From: Anaerolineae bacterium | GTDB taxonomy: Bacteria; Pseudomonadota; Alphaproteobacteria; DSM-16000; Inquilinaceae | Reading direction: 5' to 3' | NCBI GenBank assembly: GCA_028285185.1 | Contig: JANQQD010000222.1 | Coordinates: forward strand, 1 to 45,007 | DNA length: 45,007 bases | Shown here: positions 41,044-45,007 of the stretch, piece after piece | Layout of the letters: the number at the start of each line of letters is the position of its first letter | Numbering within the stretch: position 1 is the first letter of the stretch | Notes under the pieces: generated by a model | Databases searched by the model: none | Told to the model about the DNA's origin: nothing | Seen by the model: the letters and a program-made list of their open reading frames with translations, nothing else | Position numbers and translations under genes: made by a program

Positions 41044-43095
41044 ATGGCGACCGATCTTCCCGACGTAAGTCAGTTGCTGGAGTCAGAAACGCTGCCGCGC
41101 CAGACGGTGGCTCGGCGGCGGATGCTGCTGTGGATGGCCGTCGGCGTCGGCGTTGTCATGCTGGTCGCCGCTGCCGTCGGCAGCCTGATGCTCAGCGACC
41201 GCCAGCAGGACCTGACCGAGAGCCTGGAACGGCGCCTCACCCTGCTCGCATCGAACCGGGTGGAGGTCATAGAAACCCGCCTCAACGCCCTGGCACAGAT
41301 GCCGTCGCATCTGGTGGCGAGCGATTCCTTCCGCCTCTTCGCCACAGAGGTCGATCTCATCGCGTCGGAAGATCCCCTGGCAGCGCAGCTTGCCGAGATG
41401 GGCCGTTACATGGCGGAGGCGCTGTCCGAACTGGTTCGTCAGAACGGTCTGGTGGCTGCCTACATGGTCGGGCGCGACGGCCTCACCCTGCTTGCCAGCG
41501 GCGCCGCTCCGGAGCTGACCGACGAACAGCGTGCGCTCGCAGTCCCGATCTTCGAGACGTCGGAGATCCTGTTCTCCCCCATTCGCCAGCGGGACGGAGA
41601 GCTGGAAATCGACATCTACCGTCCGGTTCTGGCGGTGCAGACGCTGGAGCCGGAGGCGACCCCTCCGGCTGTCGGCGTGTTCATGATGACGGTCCCGATC
41701 ACCGGGCTGGTGGCCGACTTCGTCAGTCCGCGCCCACTGTCGGAACCGGGCGAAGCCACCTATCTGGTGCTGGACTCCGGCGCGGAAGCCGTCGCAGCCG
41801 CCCATGAGGCGCCGGCGGAACTGGTTCCGGTCGACGACGCGGGAATGGCCTGGCCGCTCGCCTTTGCAGAGCGCAGCAGCACGGTTTCCGACCGCCCTGT
41901 CTTCTCGGTATCGCAACAGGTGGCCGCGGCCGGCTGGCACGTGGTCCAAGAGATCGACTTCCATACGGCGACAGGCGTTCTGGAACGCGTGCGCATCGTC
42001 CTGATCGTCGTCACGCTGATGGCGGCACTGGTCATCGCCGCGACGATGATCGCAGTGTGGTTCAACCAGTCCAGCCACTACAACCGGGCGCTGGCCCGGC
42101 AGTTCCGCGATCTCGCCAGCCGCATCGACGCGCAGCACCGTCTCCTGGATGGCATCAACGGCGCTATCCGCGAATACATCGGGCTGAAGCGGCTGGACGG
42201 CACGTACAGCTACGTCAACCCGGCCTTTGCCGAGGCTGTGGGCCGGCCCACCGACCAGATCGTCGGCCAGACCGACGAAGCCGTGTTCGGCCATGGGCAG
42301 GCCCAGACACTGGCGCAGACGGACCGCCAGGCCATCCACACCGGCAGCGCGATCAACGCGGAAGAACAGCTCTATCTCGGCGGTGTGAAGCGCTTCCTGG
42401 CCATCTCCAAGGTGCCGCTTATGCGCGTTGAAGGCGAGGTGGACGGGGTCGTCAGCGTCGCCCGCGACGTGACCGAACTGGTGGAAGAACGGCGCCGGCG
42501 CGAGGCCGCGTTGCGCCACACGATCGACGCCCTTATCCGCACCATCGAGCTCAGCGACCCCTACCTCGCCGGCCATTCCAAGCTGGTCAACCGCCTGAGC
42601 GGGCTGATGGCCCGCCGCCTCGGGCTGTCGACGGAAGAAACGGCCACGCTGGAGACGGCGGCCAACCTCGCCCAGATCGGCAAGCTGTTCGTTCCGCGGG
42701 AGATCCTGAACAAGCCGGGCCGCCTGAACCCCGACGAGATCAAGATCATGGAGCAACATGTCGAGCACGCCGCGACGGTGCTGAAGGACATCGATTTCGG
42801 CCTGCCGGTGAGCGAGACCATTTATCAGATGTACGAGCGCCTCGACGGCAGCGGCTATCCGCGCAAGCTCTCCGGCGAACAGATCCCCGTCACCGCCCGG
42901 GTGCTGGGGTTGGCCGACGTCTATTGCGCGCGTATCCGTCCACGGTCCTACCGCGCCGGTCTGTCGCCGGACGAAGCGCTGTCGGTCATTCGCCAGTACA
43001 CCACGGGCAAGTTCGGTGAGCCTCTGATGGCAGCACTCGACGAGGTGCTGCATACGGCCGAGGGCGAGAAACTGGTGGCGACCGCGCAGGTGTGA
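41044..43095 (+). CDS. Membrane Cache-PAS-degenerate HD-GYP protein; candidate LapD substitute
   Basis: This 683-residue protein has a membrane segment (about 27-50), a periplasmic Cache-like domain (51-315), a second segment (about 317-340), a PAS domain (about 365-480) and an HD-GYP-like domain (490-683). The HD-GYP domain keeps H511 (AGHSKLVN), H572, DGSGYP (601-606) and D625. It has lost the HD pair (AQ at 543-544 in NLAQIGK), the HH pair (MY at 596-597, MYERLDGSGYP) and the later Asp (C628 in ADVYCAR). Such losses should remove metal binding and phosphodiesterase activity. Placed directly after lapG, it could bind c-di-GMP in the cytoplasm and hold LapG through its periplasmic domain, as LapD does with other domains. 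The function is inferred, not shown. Confidence 0.85.
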   Translation: MATDLPDVSQLLESETLPRQTVARRRMLLWMAVGVGVVMLVAAAVGSLMLSDRQQDLTESLERRLTLLASNRVEVIETRLNALAQMPSHLVASDSFRLFATEVDLIASEDPLAAQLAEMGRYMAEALSELVRQNGLVAAYMVGRDGLTLLASGAAPELTDEQRALAVPIFETSEILFSPIRQRDGELEIDIYRPVLAVQTLEPEATPPAVGVFMMTVPITGLVADFVSPRPLSEPGEATYLVLDSGAEAVAAAHEAPAELVPVDDAGMAWPLAFAERSSTVSDRPVFSVSQQVAAAGWHVVQEIDFHTATGVLERVRIVLIVVTLMAALVIAATMIAVWFNQSSHYNRALARQFRDLASRIDAQHRLLDGINGAIREYIGLKRLDGTYSYVNPAFAEAVGRPTDQIVGQTDEAVFGHGQAQTLAQTDRQAIHTGSAINAEEQLYLGGVKRFLAISKVPLMRVEGEVDGVVSVARDVTELVEERRRREAALRHTIDALIRTIELSDPYLAGHSKLVNRLSGLMARRLGLSTEETATLETAANLAQIGKLFVPREILNKPGRLNPDEIKIMEQHVEHAATVLKDIDFGLPVSETIYQMYERLDGSGYPRKLSGEQIPVTARVLGLADVYCARIRPRSYRAGLSPDEALSVIRQYTTGKFGEPLMAALDEVLHTAEGEKLVATAQV

Positions 43096-43151
43096 TCGGC
43101 CGGCCAACCGCTGACAGTACACGGGGCCGATCTCCCCGGAGCCGGCCGATC
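43094..43151 (+). terminator. Nested hairpin ending the lap locus
   Basis: GATCGGCCGGC and GCCGGCCGATC form a perfect 11-bp outer stem, with an inner CGGGG/CCCCG hairpin. It begins at the stop codon of the HD-GYP-like gene. There is no U-tract, so it may slow or end transcription or protect the mRNA end. Confidence 0.6.
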
Positions 43152-43284
43152 CCGGTGGTCTGACGCAGATCAATAGTGACCGGGCTTGAGCCTACGCACC
43201 GGCTGGCCCCTTGCGAGGCTCGGGCCGTTACGGCATCGTGCGGCTGCCCGTGCACCCGGGCCTGGATCCCAGGGGACCGTTTCC

Positions 43285-44466
43285 ATGAAAGTTGCGATAC
43301 CGAAGGAGCGCCGGCCGGGTGAGACCCGTGTGGCAGCCTCGCCGGATACCGTGAAGCGATTTGTCGGCCTTGGACTGGAGGTCGTCATAGAAAGCGGCGC
43401 CGGTCTGGCCTCCGACATCCTTGACGACTCTTTTGCCGCCGTCGGCGCCACGATCGCGCCCGATGAGGCTTCGGCCTTGGCCGATGCCGACATCGTCTTG
43501 AAGGTGCAGCGCCCTTTGCTGCCCGGCGAGCAAGGCGTCAAAGATGGCGAAGACGAGCTTCGCCTCATGAAGAAGGGCGCGGTCTTGGCCGCGATCTTGA
43601 ACCCCTACGACACGAAGGACCTGCTCCCGCGCTACGCTGAGGCCGGCGTCGACGCCTTTGCGATGGAGCTCATGCCCCGCATCACGCGGGCTCAGGTCAT
43701 GGACGTCCTTTCCAGCCAGTCCAACCTGTCGGGCTACAAGGCTGTGCTGGACGCGGCCTACGAATTCGGTCGCTCCTTCCCGATGATGATGACGGCGGCA
43801 GGCACCGTTCCAGCGGCGCGCTGCCTCGTGATGGGCGCCGGCGTCGCGGGACTGCAGGCGATCGCCACGGCGCGCCGCCTGGGGGCCATCGTTTCGGCCA
43901 CAGACGTCCGTCCGGCGGCGAAGGAGGAGGTCCAGAGCTTGGGCGCCACCTTCGTGGCGGTGGAGGACGAGGAATTCGAGCAGGCGCAGACCGCCGGCGG
44001 CTACGCCAAAGAGATGAGCGACGCCTACAAGGCAAAGCAGGCCGAGCTACTCGCCGAAACGCTGAAGAAGCAGGACATCGTGATCTGCACGGCCCTGATC
44101 CCCGGTCGGCCCGCGCCGACGCTGATCAGCGAAGACATGGTCAAGACCATGAAGCCGGGTTCGGTCATCATCGACCTGGCGGTCGAGCGCGGCGGCAATT
44201 GCCCGCTGTCGAAGCCGGGCAAGGTGGTCGAGAAACATGGCGTCAAGATCGTCGGGCATCTCAACGTTCCCGGCCGTCTGCCGGCAGCCTCATCGCTGCT
44301 CTACGCCAAGAACCTCTTCTCCTTCATCTCGCCGTTCGTGGACAAAGAGAGCGGCACGCTGAAGATCGATTGGGAAGACGAGGTCATCACCGGTACGGCG
44401 CTGACGCATGACGGCAAGGTCGTGCACCCGCAGTTCACCGAAGCGCCGGCTGAGGCCGCCACCTAA
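43285..44466 (+). CDS. pntAA: NAD(P) transhydrogenase subunit alpha, part 1 (soluble domain I)
   Basis: The 393-residue soluble subunit starts [20 protein letters not shown]. It includes [20 protein letters not shown], the NAD-binding Rossmann region with [20 protein letters not shown] and [17 protein letters not shown]. The mobile-loop region has [20 protein letters not shown], and [11 protein letters not shown] follows. It binds NAD(H) and exchanges hydride with the NADP(H) domain, coupled to proton movement. AGGGGA lies about 8 bases upstream of the ATG at 43285. The separate pntAA/pntAB/pntB arrangement is the Rhodospirillum type. Confidence 0.95.
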   Translation: MKVAIPKERRPGETRVAASPDTVKRFVGLGLEVVIESGAGLASDILDDSFAAVGATIAPDEASALADADIVLKVQRPLLPGEQGVKDGEDELRLMKKGAVLAAILNPYDTKDLLPRYAEAGVDAFAMELMPRITRAQVMDVLSSQSNLSGYKAVLDAAYEFGRSFPMMMTAAGTVPAARCLVMGAGVAGLQAIATARRLGAIVSATDVRPAAKEEVQSLGATFVAVEDEEFEQAQTAGGYAKEMSDAYKAKQAELLAETLKKQDIVICTALIPGRPAPTLISEDMVKTMKPGSVIIDLAVERGGNCPLSKPGKVVEKHGVKIVGHLNVPGRLPAASSLLYAKNLFSFISPFVDKESGTLKIDWEDEVITGTALTHDGKVVHPQFTEAPAEAAT

Positions 44467-44489
44467 CCCGTAAGGAGACGGCACGCGTC

Positions 44490-44906
44490 ATGGAACCCAA
44501 CGCTGCCACTGAGGCTCAAACCCTTCTGGAGCAGGCGCAAGGGGCGATAACCCGGCTGGCTGAGCTGGCACAGGAAGGTGCCAACGCTGCAGCCGCGGTG
44601 GCCGCCGAAACCGCCCACAGCACCGACTACACGCTGCTCGCGCTGACGGTCTTCGTGCTGGCCGTCTTCGTCGGCTACTACGTGGTCTGGAACGTCACGC
44701 CGGCGCTGCACTCGCCGCTGATGAGCGTCACCAACGCGATCTCCTCCGTGATCATCGTCGGCGCTCTGATCGCCGCCGGTCCGGCGGATTTCAACTTCAG
44801 CAGCTTCATGGGCTTCCTGGCCGTGGTGCTGGCGTCGGTCAACATCTTCGGTGGGTTCATCGTCACCCAACGAATGCTCCAGATGTACAAGAAGAAGAAG
44901 CGCTAG
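44490..44906 (+). CDS. pntAB: NAD(P) transhydrogenase subunit alpha, part 2 (membrane)
   Basis: The 138-residue subunit has a helical N-terminus (residues 1-48) and three or more membrane segments, with [20 protein letters not shown]. Next comes [20 protein letters not shown], the conserved [10 protein letters not shown](V/M)TNAISS signature, then an [20 protein letters not shown] segment. It forms part of the proton channel of transhydrogenase with PntB. It follows pntAA by 23 bases and ends 21 bases before pntB. Confidence 0.95.
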   Translation: MEPNAATEAQTLLEQAQGAITRLAELAQEGANAAAAVAAETAHSTDYTLLALTVFVLAVFVGYYVVWNVTPALHSPLMSVTNAISSVIIVGALIAAGPADFNFSSFMGFLAVVLASVNIFGGFIVTQRMLQMYKKKKR

Positions 44907-44927
44907 GGCGCTAGGGGACCGAAAACC

Positions 44928-45007
44928 ATGGAAGCCTACGCAGTCATAGCGTACCTCGTGGCCGCCATCTGTTTCATCATGGCGCTCCGGGGTCTGTCGT
45001 CGCCCGA
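44928..45007 (+). CDS. pntB: NAD(P) transhydrogenase subunit beta, N-terminal part (cut by window edge)
   Basis: The visible 26 codons encode MEAYAVIAYLVAAICFIMAL followed by RGLSSP. This is a first membrane segment ending in the LRGLSSP motif typical of PntB. AGGGGA lies 9 bases before the ATG at 44928. The rest of the gene is outside the window. It completes the pnt operon. Confidence 0.9.
   Translation, partial: MEAYAVIAYLVAAICFIMALRGLSSP

Noticed and set aside
41044..43095. Active HD-GYP phosphodiesterase
   Set aside because: The metal-binding HD and HH pairs and one Asp are replaced (AQ, MY, C), so an active enzyme is not supported.
41083..43173. 696-codon minus-strand open frame opposite the HD-GYP-like gene
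   Set aside because: The composition is typical of an antisense GC-rich frame. The plus-strand frame has membrane, PAS and HD-GYP patterns and fits the operon.
1..45007. CRISPR arrays, tRNA or rRNA genes, integrase and attachment-site duplication
   Set aside because: None were seen by eye on either strand. The prophage left end lies outside the window, so its integrase and attachment site may be there.

Overview
The window comes from a GC-rich alphaproteobacterium, most like the Rhodospirillales. This is inferred from strong G/C bias at third codon positions, TRAP and Dpp transporters, a three-gene pntAA-pntAB-pntB transhydrogenase at the right edge, and a LapBC/LapG locus. I saw no tRNA, rRNA or CRISPR array. 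Coordinates 1 to about 16.4 kb are accessory DNA; the rest reads as ordinary chromosome.

Positions 1-16355 are a rearranged podovirus-type prophage carrying a defence island. Structural genes run right to left: small terminase, large terminase, a Gp13-like protein, two small proteins, portal, a Bbp19-like protein, scaffold, and two internal-virion-type proteins. The capsid gene expected after the scaffold is absent; instead the start of a capsid gene lies at the left edge (1-101), beyond a second terminase-small-subunit-like gene. Between the two blocks is a three-gene CBASS operon (HNH-SAVED effector, CD-NTase, E2-like protein with a SEC-C zinc motif), then a small zinc-ribbon-like gene and an AT-rich membrane/coiled-coil gene. 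An early control region (14.6-16.4 kb) has a CI/S24 repressor divergent from a SANT/Myb-type DNA-binding protein and a DUF6362-like gene. One element, a pair of TGTCCA half-sites exactly 19 bp apart around a small palindrome, occurs three times in the prophage.

16.4-22.9 kb holds a TRAP operon (dctP-dctQ-dctM) with a 3-hydroxyisobutyrate-dehydrogenase-family enzyme, a membrane protein, a periplasmic Cache protein and a YHS-domain protein. 23.0-26.7 kb holds a cysteine-free molybdopterin-fold periplasmic protein translationally coupled to a hybrid histidine kinase, flanked by a remnant and an intact copy of a dppF 3' end. 26.8-32.3 kb is a complete dppABCDF peptide-import operon, divergent from a gamma-glutamyltransferase (33.2-34.7 kb).

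35.1-43.1 kb is a type I secretion and adhesin-retention locus: TolC-like outer membrane protein, LapB-like ABC exporter, LapC-like HlyD protein, LapG-like periplasmic protease, and a membrane protein placed where LapD would be expected. Instead of degenerate GGDEF-EAL domains this last protein has Cache-like, PAS and HD-GYP domains, and the HD-GYP has lost its HD, HH and a further Asp. I regard it as a candidate non-enzymatic c-di-GMP receptor replacing LapD and as the most interesting signal in the window, followed by the E2-SEC-C CBASS operon and the triplicated prophage element.
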